DNA of 22,990 bases from Rhodospirillaceae bacterium (GTDB taxonomy: Bacteria > Pseudomonadota > Alphaproteobacteria > Micavibrionales > Micavibrionaceae), in contig DMIT01000149.1 of NCBI GenBank assembly GCA_003452275.1, forward strand, positions 1,587-24,576, written 5' to 3'. Below the pieces are notes generated by a model. The model was not told where the DNA came from. It saw nothing but the letters and a program-made list of their open reading frames with translations, and ran no database searches. A program made the position numbers and the translations under genes. Numbering within the stretch: position 1 is the stretch's first letter; the number at the start of each line of letters is the position of its first letter. Positions 7,654 through 15,036 of this stretch are shown in pieces.

Positions 7654-8683
7654 GAATAGACTATCCTTCCTTGACCGATATCTGACCCTCTGGATATTCC
7701 TAGCAATGGCTATAGGGGTTGGCATAGGTTCAGTATTCAAATCAGCCCCAGACCTTCTAAATGGTCTGTCAATCGGTACAACGAATATCCCGATTGCTAT
7801 CGGTCTTATCCTGATGATGTTCCCGCCACTTGCGCGAGTGAAGTATGAAGAACTGCCTCTGATATTCAAAGATTGGAAAATTCTGGTCTTGTCTTTGGTG
7901 CAGAACTGGATTGTTGGCCCGTTCCTGATGTTTGGCTTGGCTATTCTGTTTCTCCATGATTATCCCGATTACATGACTGGGCTTATCCTGATTGGATTGG
8001 CGCGTTGTATTGCGATGGTTATTGTATGGAACCAACTGGCAGAAGGGAATAATCAGTATGTAGCTGCGCTTGTTGCGTTTAACAGCATATTCCAGCTTTT
8101 GTTCTTTAGCGGTTACGCTTGGTTATTCTTAACCGTGTTGCCTCCTGCTTTTGGAATTGAAGGGCAGATTGTTGATGTTAGCTTTTCAACCATAGCCGAG
8201 AGTGTCTTCATTTACCTCGGTATCCCATTCCTTGCTGGTTTCATCACTCGTAAGGCATTGATTAAGCGCAACGGGGCTGACTGGTATGAGAAGTCTTTCC
8301 TCCCTAAAATCAATCCGATTACCCTGATCGCATTGCTCTTCACTATCCTCGCCATGTTTTCCTTGAAGGGTGGCATGATATTGCAAGTTCCGATGGATGC
8401 CCTGCGCATTGCCGTACCTCTGTCCATTTACTTCGTTGTGATGTTCTTCATTAGCTTTATCATGGGTAAAGCAATAGGGGCTGATTACGGCAAGACAACT
8501 GCTGCTGCCTTTACTGCCGCCAGCAATAACTTTGAATTGGCTATTGCTGTTGCTATCGCAGCTTTCGGCCTTGGATCGTCAGTAGCCTTTGCAACAGTGA
8601 TCGGGCCATTGGTCGAAGTCCCTGTACTGATTGCCATGGTCAGTGTGGCGTTCTGGTTCAGGAAAAAGTATTTTTCTCAATAA
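7643..8683 (+). CDS. acr3: Acr3-type arsenite efflux permease
   Basis: A 346-residue inner-membrane protein with about ten hydrophobic segments. Family hallmarks are [21 protein letters not shown] at the start, the conserved cysteine C122 in [17 protein letters not shown] (proposed to contact As(III)), [19 protein letters not shown] and the conserved glutamate in [11 protein letters not shown]. It exports the arsenite made by ArsC and ArsI. It starts inside the arsC 3' end, so all four arsenic genes are translationally linked. It reads full length. The next operon starts 100 bases downstream. Confidence 0.95.
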   Translation: MSCKNRLSFLDRYLTLWIFLAMAIGVGIGSVFKSAPDLLNGLSIGTTNIPIAIGLILMMFPPLARVKYEELPLIFKDWKILVLSLVQNWIVGPFLMFGLAILFLHDYPDYMTGLILIGLARCIAMVIVWNQLAEGNNQYVAALVAFNSIFQLLFFSGYAWLFLTVLPPAFGIEGQIVDVSFSTIAESVFIYLGIPFLAGFITRKALIKRNGADWYEKSFLPKINPITLIALLFTILAMFSLKGGMILQVPMDALRIAVPLSIYFVVMFFISFIMGKAIGADYGKTTAAAFTAASNNFELAIAVAIAAFGLGSSVAFATVIGPLVEVPVLIAMVSVAFWFRKKYFSQ

Positions 8684-8701
8684 TTAAAAAAATTGGTATT
8701 T

Positions 8702-8717
8702 GTAAGATCCATCTTAC
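8702..8717 (+). promoter_or_regulatory. Short perfect inverted repeat between acr3 and the cad promoter
   Basis: GTAAGAT-CC-ATCTTAC is a 7-bp stem with a two-base centre, 18 bases after the acr3 stop and just upstream of the cad -35 box. No U-run follows, so it is more likely a protein-binding site or weak 3' hairpin than a terminator. Confidence 0.35.
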
Positions 8718-8723
8718 TAATGC

Positions 8724-8771
8724 TTGACAAATGTTATCAATTGCATCAACATATAAACATACGTTTATATG
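8724..8771 (+). promoter_or_regulatory. cad promoter with overlapping SmtB/CzrA-type operator
   Basis: A consensus TTGACA -35 box lies at 8724. From 8750 to 8771 there is a 22-bp inverted repeat with perfect 9-bp arms CATATAAAC / GTTTATATG around ATAC. It covers the likely -10 zone, which is a poor or long-spaced match. The size and AT-rich arms match operators of SmtB/CzrA-type repressors. GAGGTG follows as the ribosome site for the regulator gene. Confidence 0.72.
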
Positions 8772-8783
8772 TGAGGTGATTTA

Positions 8784-9092
8784 ATGGCTCCTGAAAAAAT
8801 TCATGACGACCATATTCAAGAGTTAGCAGACATTTTTAGACTGCTAGGTGATGCAAATCGTTTGAAGGTCATTATGACGTGCCGGGATGAGAGTGTTGCT
8901 GTGGGTGACATCGTTAAAAAAACAGGACTTTCTCAGCCGTTAGTTAGTCATCATCTCCGTTTATTAAAAGCAGCACGTCTTCTCCGAAGTGAGAAGCAGG
9001 GTAAGCAGGTCTTTTATATGCTCTTAGACGACCACGTTAAGTGCGTCATTGAAGACATGCTGACTCATATTAACGAACCAAAAGAGGAGTAA
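8784..9092 (+). CDS. SmtB/CzrA-type metal-sensing repressor (ArsR family)
   Basis: A 102-residue winged-helix repressor (LADIFRLLGDANRLKVIM, TGLSQPLVSHHLRLLKAARL, SEKQGKQVFYML). The alpha-5 metal site is intact: D82-x-H84, ten residues, then H95-x-x-E98, the same D-x-H-x10-H-x-x-E pattern as SmtB and CzrA. No CadC-type CVC site is present, so Zn(II) (or Co(II)) sensing is the better prediction, although the target gene may be named cadA. It has its own operator upstream and a good ribosome site, and cadA follows two bases after its stop. Confidence 0.9.
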   Translation: MAPEKIHDDHIQELADIFRLLGDANRLKVIMTCRDESVAVGDIVKKTGLSQPLVSHHLRLLKAARLLRSEKQGKQVFYMLLDDHVKCVIEDMLTHINEPKEE

Positions 9093-9094
9093 TC

Positions 9095-11263
9095 ATGAGC
9101 GCAAATCGTGAGAATGTTTATTATATCCAACAAATGGACTGTCCAACGGAAGAAAAAATCGTCCGTAACAAATTGAAGTCTATTAATGAGATTGTAGATT
9201 TGCGTTTTAATTTAATGCAGCGTGAATTGACGGTGAGTCATACCCTTGAGGATGATAGTAAAATTATATCTGCACTTGAAGCAATTGGTATGGGACCAGC
9301 AGACAAGAAGAACGCGGGGCATAATGACAATCATTCACATGGTGCATGTTGTGACCACAATCATAAGAAAGAAAAGTCTCTAGGGCTTACATTTAGTAAT
9401 GAGATTTTATTAGCTGCCTCCGGTATAGCTGCATTTTCTGCTGAAATTTATAGCTGGGTCAGTGGGGATGAAAAATCATGGATAGTGATGACTCTGGCTG
9501 CATTGGCAATCATAACGGGAGGAGTACAAACCATTCGTAAAGGTTGGATTGCTCTTAAAACATTTACCCTCAATATTAATTTCCTGATGATGGTGGCAGT
9601 AGGCGGAGCCATCATTATTGGTGAATGGCCAGAAGCGGCGATGGTAACTTTCTTATTCGCACTTGCCGAAATGATTGAGGCGAAATCTTTAGACCGTGCC
9701 CGTAACGCCATTCAACAGCTGATGGAGATGTCGCCTGAGACAGCAAGCGTAAGGCAAGAAGATGGTTCATGGAAAGATACAGTTGCTGAGGATGTAAAAG
9801 TACAAGCAATTGTTCGTGTTAAACCCGGTGAAAGAGTTCCTTTAGATGGACGCATCACAAATGGACAATCTACAATTAATCAAGCACCTATTACAGGCGA
9901 GAGTATGCCTGTTGAGAAGAAAGTGGGAGATACTGTTTTTGCAGGAACTATTAATGAGCTTGGTACTTTCGAATTTGAAGTGACCGCAAATAAAGGCGGA
10001 ACGACACTTGCTCGGATAGTTAAATCGATACAAGAAGCGCAGGCAGACAGAGCGCCTACACAGCGTTTTGTTGACCAATTCGCTACTTATTACACACCGA
10101 CTATTGTGGTTCTAGCCATATTGATTGCTGTGTTGCCGCCGTTATTCTTTGATGAGGCATTTTCTCTTTGGATTTATCGTGCTTTAGTAACATTGGTTAT
10201 TGCTTGTCCATGTGCGTTGGTCATATCCACACCTGTTACCGTTGTGAGCGGTTTGGCCGCTGCTGCTAAGAGAGGTATTCTTGTAAAAGGTGGCGTTTAT
10301 CTAGAAGAGGGGCGTAAGATGAAAGCTCTTGCGTTAGATAAAACAGGAACTTTGACGCATGGTAAGCCAGAGGTGACAGACATTAAGCCTTTAGCTGAAA
10401 TAACTTCTGAAAAAGCGTTGGAAATTGCAGCCAGTCTTAATTCGCATTCGGAACATCCTATTGCCCATGCAGTTGTTAATAAGGCTAACTTAAGCATTCC
10501 TTTAAACGTTACGGGATTTGAATCACTTACTGGACGTGGAGTGAAAGGTAATATTGATGGAGTACTTTACTACCTAGGTAATCATCGCCTAGTAGAGGAA
10601 TTAAAAGTATGTGGCGAGCATGTGGAGTCTGTTTTACTGCCGTTAGAGGCGCAAGGGAAAACAGCTATTGTGTTGACTACAGAAAGTAATGCTGTTTGTG
10701 TGTTTGCGGTTGCTGACACTATGCGAGATACCAGTATTGAAGCTGTTAAATCTCTACAAGACATGGGCATCACATGTATTATGTTGACGGGTGATAACCC
10801 AACAACAGCATCTGCAATTGCTAAGCAAGTAGGAATTCAAGATGCGCGTGGAAATATGCTACCAGAAGATAAGCTGAAAGCTATTGAAGAGCTACGCACA
10901 CAATATAATGTAGTCGGTATGGTAGGGGATGGAATTAACGATGCTCCTGCGTTAGCGAAATCATCTATCGGTTTTGCAATGGGAGCTGCTGGCACAGATA
11001 CGGCTCTAGAAACTGCTGACGTTGCCTTAATGGAAGATGATTTACGCCGTATTCCAATGTTTATTGAGCTTAGTCGTAAAACTGGTGCAATATTAAAACA
11101 GAATATATCTCTGGCAATCGGAATCAAAGTTGTGTTTCTTGCATTAAACTTTGCTGGAATGGCTACATTATGGATGGCAGTATTTGCAGATTTAGGGGCA
11201 AGTTTAATCGTTGTTTTTAATGGACTTCGATTGCTGAATTTTAGTAGCAGTGCAAGAAGATAA
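9095..11263 (+). CDS. cadA: Zn/Cd/Pb-exporting P1B-type ATPase (CadA/ZntA)
   Basis: A 722-residue inner-membrane pump. The N-terminus has one degenerate HMA-like domain with MDCPTEE (a single cysteine, C16), then a His/Cys-rich linker at about residues 75-92 (HNDNHSHGACCDHNH). The core has the ITGESMPVEK actuator motif, the ion-path IACPCAL (C371, C373), phosphorylated D415 in LALDKTGTLTHGKPEV, SEHPIAHA and VGDGINDAPALA. The last membrane segments carry IGIKVVFLALNF and FADLGAS, the Lys/Asp pair typical of the Zn/Cd/Pb (P1B-2) group. Ribosome site GAGGAG. Co-transcribed with the SmtB-like sensor. Full length. Confidence 0.94.
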   Translation: MSANRENVYYIQQMDCPTEEKIVRNKLKSINEIVDLRFNLMQRELTVSHTLEDDSKIISALEAIGMGPADKKNAGHNDNHSHGACCDHNHKKEKSLGLTFSNEILLAASGIAAFSAEIYSWVSGDEKSWIVMTLAALAIITGGVQTIRKGWIALKTFTLNINFLMMVAVGGAIIIGEWPEAAMVTFLFALAEMIEAKSLDRARNAIQQLMEMSPETASVRQEDGSWKDTVAEDVKVQAIVRVKPGERVPLDGRITNGQSTINQAPITGESMPVEKKVGDTVFAGTINELGTFEFEVTANKGGTTLARIVKSIQEAQADRAPTQRFVDQFATYYTPTIVVLAILIAVLPPLFFDEAFSLWIYRALVTLVIACPCALVISTPVTVVSGLAAAAKRGILVKGGVYLEEGRKMKALALDKTGTLTHGKPEVTDIKPLAEITSEKALEIAASLNSHSEHPIAHAVVNKANLSIPLNVTGFESLTGRGVKGNIDGVLYYLGNHRLVEELKVCGEHVESVLLPLEAQGKTAIVLTTESNAVCVFAVADTMRDTSIEAVKSLQDMGITCIMLTGDNPTTASAIAKQVGIQDARGNMLPEDKLKAIEELRTQYNVVGMVGDGINDAPALAKSSIGFAMGAAGTDTALETADVALMEDDLRRIPMFIELSRKTGAILKQNISLAIGIKVVFLALNFAGMATLWMAVFADLGASLIVVFNGLRLLNFSSSARR

Positions 11264-11286
11264 CTCTTTTTATTTGGTTAGGTTTT

Positions 11287-11514
11287 ATGTTGGTTCGCTA
11301 TTGCTCTATAGCACGCAAGGAGGAAGAGGTTACTGGATCTTGTCAATCACAGGCGTTGGCAACAAAGACACAACAGCAGCAATCCAAGGATGCAGCGGCA
11401 AAGTTACGCGCCATGTTAGAGCGCAATCAGGAGTTTTTAAATAATATAAGCCTATCACCTTATAAAACCGTTGAATTTCAGGGTATTGACCCTATATCGC
11501 AAAAAAACAGGTAG
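11287..11514 (+). CDS. Small uncharacterised ORF between cad and cus blocks
   Basis: A 75-residue frame starting 23 bases after cadA. It is Gln/Lys/Ala-rich in the middle (TKTQQQQSKDAAAKLRAMLE) and ends in NISLSPYKTVEFQGIDPI. No signal peptide, no known motif and only a weak ribosome site (TTAGG). A second frame (11250-11444) overlaps it, so coding is not certain. It sits in the 283-base gap at a change in base composition and could be a relic of the DNA that joined two cargo blocks. Confidence 0.3.
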   Translation: MLVRYCSIARKEEEVTGSCQSQALATKTQQQQSKDAAAKLRAMLERNQEFLNNISLSPYKTVEFQGIDPISQKNR

Positions 11515-11546
11515 AAAATTAACAAAAACTTGGTAATATAAACCTT

Positions 11547-11966
11547 ATGGCACTCTTTAAACGAGTCATCTGCGCATTTGTCGCGCTTAGCTTTATCTTC
11601 GTTGGCGTTCCTGTCCAGGCGAAGCCAATGTCATGCCCGATGGCCAAAATGCATGCCGAAATGCAAAAATCATCGGTGCAATCCGACATGTCTGACATGA
11701 AAATGGATATGAAGGATTGCGACAAATGCCCGAAATCGGCAGTGAAGAAACAAGCCGAGAAAACTAAAAAAGGCGGTTGTTGCGATGACCAAGCATGCAA
11801 TGCCAAATGTGCTGCCCTGAGCAGTGCGGGCGGACAGTTATTTTTGTCCAATGATATTCAATGGAATGCGCTGACTGCAAAGGAAAAGGTAACATTTCTG
11901 CCTTACCTTTTGCCGCCGTCTCATGCGCTGAAAACACCAGAAAAACCACCCAAATATCTCTCGTAA
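11547..11966 (+). CDS. Cys/Met-rich secreted protein, first gene of the copper block
   Basis: A 139-residue protein with a signal peptide ending in VQA (residue 25). The mature part is rich in possible soft-metal ligands: MSCPMAKMHAEM, SDMSDMKMDMKDCDKCPK and GGCCDDQACNAKCAA. A Pro-rich end follows (LLPPSHALKTPEKPPKYLS). The content and its position ahead of cusC suggest periplasmic Cu/Ag binding, which is inference. No ribosome site is visible. TAATAT ends eight bases before the ATG and, if a -10 box, would give a leaderless mRNA, though no good -35 is seen. A structured element starts at its stop codon. Confidence 0.72.
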   Translation: MALFKRVICAFVALSFIFVGVPVQAKPMSCPMAKMHAEMQKSSVQSDMSDMKMDMKDCDKCPKSAVKKQAEKTKKGGCCDDQACNAKCAALSSAGGQLFLSNDIQWNALTAKEKVTFLPYLLPPSHALKTPEKPPKYLS

Positions 11967-12041
11967 AGGGCGAAGTGTGTCCGGATTTTGCGTTGATGTA
12001 AGCATCGCACGCAAAAAATCCTGATATCTCCAGCCCTTTTT
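11965..12041 (+). terminator. Nested stem-loop with U-run, terminator or leader element before cusC
   Basis: Outer arms AAAGGGC (11965-11971) and GCCCTTT (12033-12039) pair perfectly, and the 3' arm leads into TTTTT. Inside is a long hairpin, GGATTTTGCGTTGATG (11983-11998), loop TAAG, then CATC-GC-ACGCAAAAAATCC (12003-12021), paired apart from small bulges. It begins inside the stop codon of the upstream gene. It could terminate, attenuate or protect the transcript between the Cys/Met-rich gene and cusC. Confidence 0.5.
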
Positions 12042-12098
12042 GCATTGCAGCTTTACGATCATTCGTAAGGCCGACCCAACGCATACGAGAGGTTTATC

Positions 12099-13337
12099 AT
12101 GATTAGAATTTTTATACTTATACTGCTGGTCGGTTTCAGCATCGCAGCTCCAGTCCAGGCGGCGGAAAAGAAAAACTCTTCCGCTCCAGCGGCGCAGGAT
12201 CAAGATGCAGGGCGTTTTGCCTTGCTCTTGGAAAAACTGAAACAGCACCCTGAAATCCAGTCCTATGTGAGCCGCGCGGAATCATCGCAATTTAACGCCG
12301 ATGGCGAATTGGGTTTACCTGACCCAATGCTTTTTATTCAGGAGCAGGATTATCCCATAGGCACAAGCATGTCGCGTGACCAAGAGCAGAAGATGATTGG
12401 CTTTAAGCAAGCCATTCCAGCTTTTGGCACGCGCGGTGCTAAATCTGAACGTATCGGGGCTGAATCCCATAAGAACAAATTGCTCGGTGGCTATGCGTTC
12501 TCCGCCATGAAAGCGCAGCTTGTGACGGCGCTCTCTAATTTGCAGCGCGTCAAAGAGCAAGAAAAGCTACTTGTTCAGCAAACCTCTTTGTTCGGCTCCG
12601 AGCGTACCAGTCTGAAAGGCCGGATCACCGCGAACCAAGCCACGCAAAGCCAACTTGTCCTGAGCGAGGCTGACAGTACCGATATTGGGTTGATGCGCGC
12701 CGATCTTGGCGAGGAGAAACACGAAATCATAGCCATGCTCGATAATATGGTGGGTGAAACGCCCGATATATCCTTGCCAGCCATCGACAAATTTGCCTGG
12801 GATCGGGATGTTGAGAAAACTTATCCGGTGCGGATCGCGGCGCAGGATATCGAGATGGCACGCAAAGACGTGAACTTGCGTGAATCTGAGTTCAATCCCA
12901 ACTTCGAGGTACAGGCGAGTTATGGCCGCATGAATGGCGGCGATAATGCTGGAATGGTTATGATCGGTATGAGCATCCCGCTTTGGGCCGCGCAAAACCA
13001 GCAACCCAAACTTTTCGGCGCAAAATCGGGCGTGCGCGCGGCAGAAGCCGATCAAGAAAATATCAAGCGGCAAACGCTGCAAAAGCTCACGCATTTAGAG
13101 GCGCAGATCGATGCCAGTGACCGCAAGATCGAGCTGTTGCAACACAAAGAATCCCTCCTGAACGTATCACGCGGTGCGCAAACCAGGGAATATGAGGCGG
13201 GCAAGAGCGATCTTTCCATGCCTCTCAAGACACGGCGCGACATGGTGTCCGTCCGTTATCAACTGGCGACGGAACGGGCAAAACGCACCGTGCTGATCGC
13301 CGATTTTAACCACTACTTCATCGAAGGAGAAGAATGA
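12099..13337 (+). CDS. cusC: CusC-like outer-membrane efflux protein (TolC family)
   Basis: A 412-residue protein with a signal peptide (MIRIFILILLVGFSIAAPVQA) and the alternating helical pattern of TolC-type channels: LPDPMLFIQEQDYPIG, QKMIGFKQAIPAFGTRGAKSE, and later MVMIGMSIPLWAAQNQQPK followed by a long coiled-coil stretch. It would form the outer-membrane exit of the CusCBA Cu/Ag pump. No lipobox cysteine is present, unlike E. coli CusC. Ribosome site GAGAGGT. It overlaps the next gene at ATGA (13334-13337). Confidence 0.88.
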   Translation: MIRIFILILLVGFSIAAPVQAAEKKNSSAPAAQDQDAGRFALLLEKLKQHPEIQSYVSRAESSQFNADGELGLPDPMLFIQEQDYPIGTSMSRDQEQKMIGFKQAIPAFGTRGAKSERIGAESHKNKLLGGYAFSAMKAQLVTALSNLQRVKEQEKLLVQQTSLFGSERTSLKGRITANQATQSQLVLSEADSTDIGLMRADLGEEKHEIIAMLDNMVGETPDISLPAIDKFAWDRDVEKTYPVRIAAQDIEMARKDVNLRESEFNPNFEVQASYGRMNGGDNAGMVMIGMSIPLWAAQNQQPKLFGAKSGVRAAEADQENIKRQTLQKLTHLEAQIDASDRKIELLQHKESLLNVSRGAQTREYEAGKSDLSMPLKTRRDMVSVRYQLATERAKRTVLIADFNHYFIEGEE

Positions 13338-13636
13338 TGAAAAAACTGCTGACCGTACTGATTTTATCCATGGCTTTGTTGTCTGGTATCGCGCAAGCTG
13401 CCGAGCAAACGCCTGCGGACGCGCCGCAATCTCTGAGTGTTGCCGCTGCCACGCAACTGCTGCACGACAGCAAGCCAGTTTATTCCTGCCCGATGCACGC
13501 GCATATCCTCTCCGACAAAGAAGGACGATGCCCCATTTGCGGCATGGATCTGACGCAAATCACCAAGATCGAAGGCGACGCAACGATGCCGAGCGACGAT
13601 AAAACAATGACCATGCCAATGATGGAGACTAAATGA
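13334..13636 (+). CDS. Stand-alone heavy-metal-binding (CPMH...CPICGMDL) periplasmic protein
   Basis: A 100-residue protein with a signal peptide (MKKLLTVLILSMALLSGIAQA) and a single heavy-metal-binding domain, YSCPMHAHILSD then GRCPICGMDL, giving Cys/Met/His ligands. A Met-rich tail follows (MTMPMMETK). The same domain opens CusB next door, so this looks like a free version of the CusB metal-binding module. It may hand copper or silver to the pump in place of CusF, which is not seen in this cluster. The start is one of two tandem ATGs (13334 or 13337) after GGAGAAG. The stop overlaps cusB. Confidence 0.85.
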   Translation: MMKKLLTVLILSMALLSGIAQAAEQTPADAPQSLSVAAATQLLHDSKPVYSCPMHAHILSDKEGRCPICGMDLTQITKIEGDATMPSDDKTMTMPMMETK

Positions 13637-15036
13637 TGAAAAAATCGCTGCCGCTTCTGATTGGATCGATCCTCTGCGCTAATGCTGTGTTATCTGGCTT
13701 GAGCGCAGGCATGATATCCATTAACCACGCCAACGGTTTCCAAAAACTTCTTGGAATAAGCGTCGCGCATGCCGAGGAAGCGGCGGCGGTTAAATATACC
13801 TGTCCGATGCATCCGCAGATTATATCGGACACGCCTGGAAAATGTCCGATCTGCGGGATGGATTTGGTTCAGATCGCCGCGTCAGGCGGTACGCATGAGG
13901 AAATAATGGATATGAGTACCTCTGCCACGGAGCAAAAAGACCGCAAAGTTCTCTATTGGTATGATCCGATGGTGCCGGATAAGCGGTTCGACAAGCCTGG
14001 AAAATCGCCCTTCATGGATATGGAACTGGTGCCTAAATACGCCGACGAGATCAAAAGCGATGCCTCCGGCAAGCCTGTTATCTCGATCAACGCCGATACG
14101 GTTCAAAAGATGGGTGTCCGCACGGAAAAAGCAATCAAAGGTAGCTTCGCGCAGAGCCTGCGCGCCACTGCCATCGTCACGGAAAACGAGCGTAGCCGCG
14201 TGGATTTATTCAGTCAGGTCGAAGGACGGGTTGAAGATTTACGTTACAGCGCCGTTGGTGACCGTGTGAAAAAGGGCGATCTCTTTTATACGCTTTACAG
14301 CCCTGAACTGCTTTCTCTGCAAAACGACTTTATCGCTTCGCGCAAAGCTGGACTGCAAGATTTGGCGCAAGCCGCCAAGAAACGCATGAAACTCCTCGGC
14401 GTGGACGATAAAGTCATCGCCGACCTTTCAAAAAGCGGCAAGGCGTTCGAGAAAGTACCGTTTTATGTTCCAACAGACGGCGTTTTGGCGCAGCTGGATA
14501 TCCGCAACGGTTATTACCTCAAAGCCAATGATCAAGTTGGCCGCATTCAAGACCTATCGACAGTTTGGCTGGAAGGGGATGTGCCGGAGAAGGATATAGG
14601 GACGATCAAGGAGGGTGATATTGCCGAGATCGCGGTCGGCCCGCAAAAATACGAGGGTAAAGTCGATTACATCTATCCGACGATTGATAGCGAGGCTCGT
14701 ACCGGAAAAGTGCGCCTGATGGTCGATAATAAGGATGGTGCGTTGCGCCCAGCGTCTTATGCCACTGTAGCCTTTGCCACGGGTGCGGTGATGGAACAAT
14801 TGACCATTCCAAGCGAGGCCGTCTTACGGAATGCCGAAGGTGAACATGTCATCGTGGTGGTAGGAAGCGGAAAATTCCAGGCGCGTAGCGTGAAAACGGA
14901 CGGCAGCAGTGCGGGTAGGACAGAGATTGTCTCCGGCCTTCAGGACGGTGACGATGTTGTCGTCAGTGCGCAGTTTTTGATCGACTCCGAGTCTTCGTTG
15001 CAGGAGTCGCTCGGCAAATTATCAGGAGGCCAGTAA
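13633..15036 (+). CDS. cusB: CusB periplasmic adaptor of the Cu/Ag RND pump
   Basis: A 467-residue membrane-fusion protein. After a signal peptide (to about residue 47) comes a heavy-metal-binding domain (C57, H60, C71, C74 in CPMHPQIISD and CPICGMDL). Next is a CusB-type segment LYWYDPMVPDKRFDKPGK...PFMDMELVP with M113, M128 and M130, the three methionines that bind Cu(I)/Ag(I) in E. coli CusB. The hairpin, lipoyl and beta-barrel domains follow (VEGRVEDLRYSAVGDRVKKG, VPTDGVLAQLDIRNG, IPSEAVLRNAEGEHV). It links CusA to CusC. It overlaps the genes on both sides. Confidence 0.94.
   Translation: MMKKSLPLLIGSILCANAVLSGLSAGMISINHANGFQKLLGISVAHAEEAAAVKYTCPMHPQIISDTPGKCPICGMDLVQIAASGGTHEEIMDMSTSATEQKDRKVLYWYDPMVPDKRFDKPGKSPFMDMELVPKYADEIKSDASGKPVISINADTVQKMGVRTEKAIKGSFAQSLRATAIVTENERSRVDLFSQVEGRVEDLRYSAVGDRVKKGDLFYTLYSPELLSLQNDFIASRKAGLQDLAQAAKKRMKLLGVDDKVIADLSKSGKAFEKVPFYVPTDGVLAQLDIRNGYYLKANDQVGRIQDLSTVWLEGDVPEKDIGTIKEGDIAEIAVGPQKYEGKVDYIYPTIDSEARTGKVRLMVDNKDGALRPASYATVAFATGAVMEQLTIPSEAVLRNAEGEHVIVVVGSGKFQARSVKTDGSSAGRTEIVSGLQDGDDVVVSAQFLIDSESSLQESLGKLSGGQ

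Noticed and set aside
11481..11500. AGGGT-ATTG-ACCCT hairpin before the cus block as a terminator
   Set aside because: The stem is five base pairs, and the A-run that follows would give a U-run only on the other strand, where no transcript is expected.
12567..13094. 175-residue minus-strand ORF inside cusC
   Set aside because: It is a shadow of a well-supported gene; no signal peptide, motif or ribosome site of its own.
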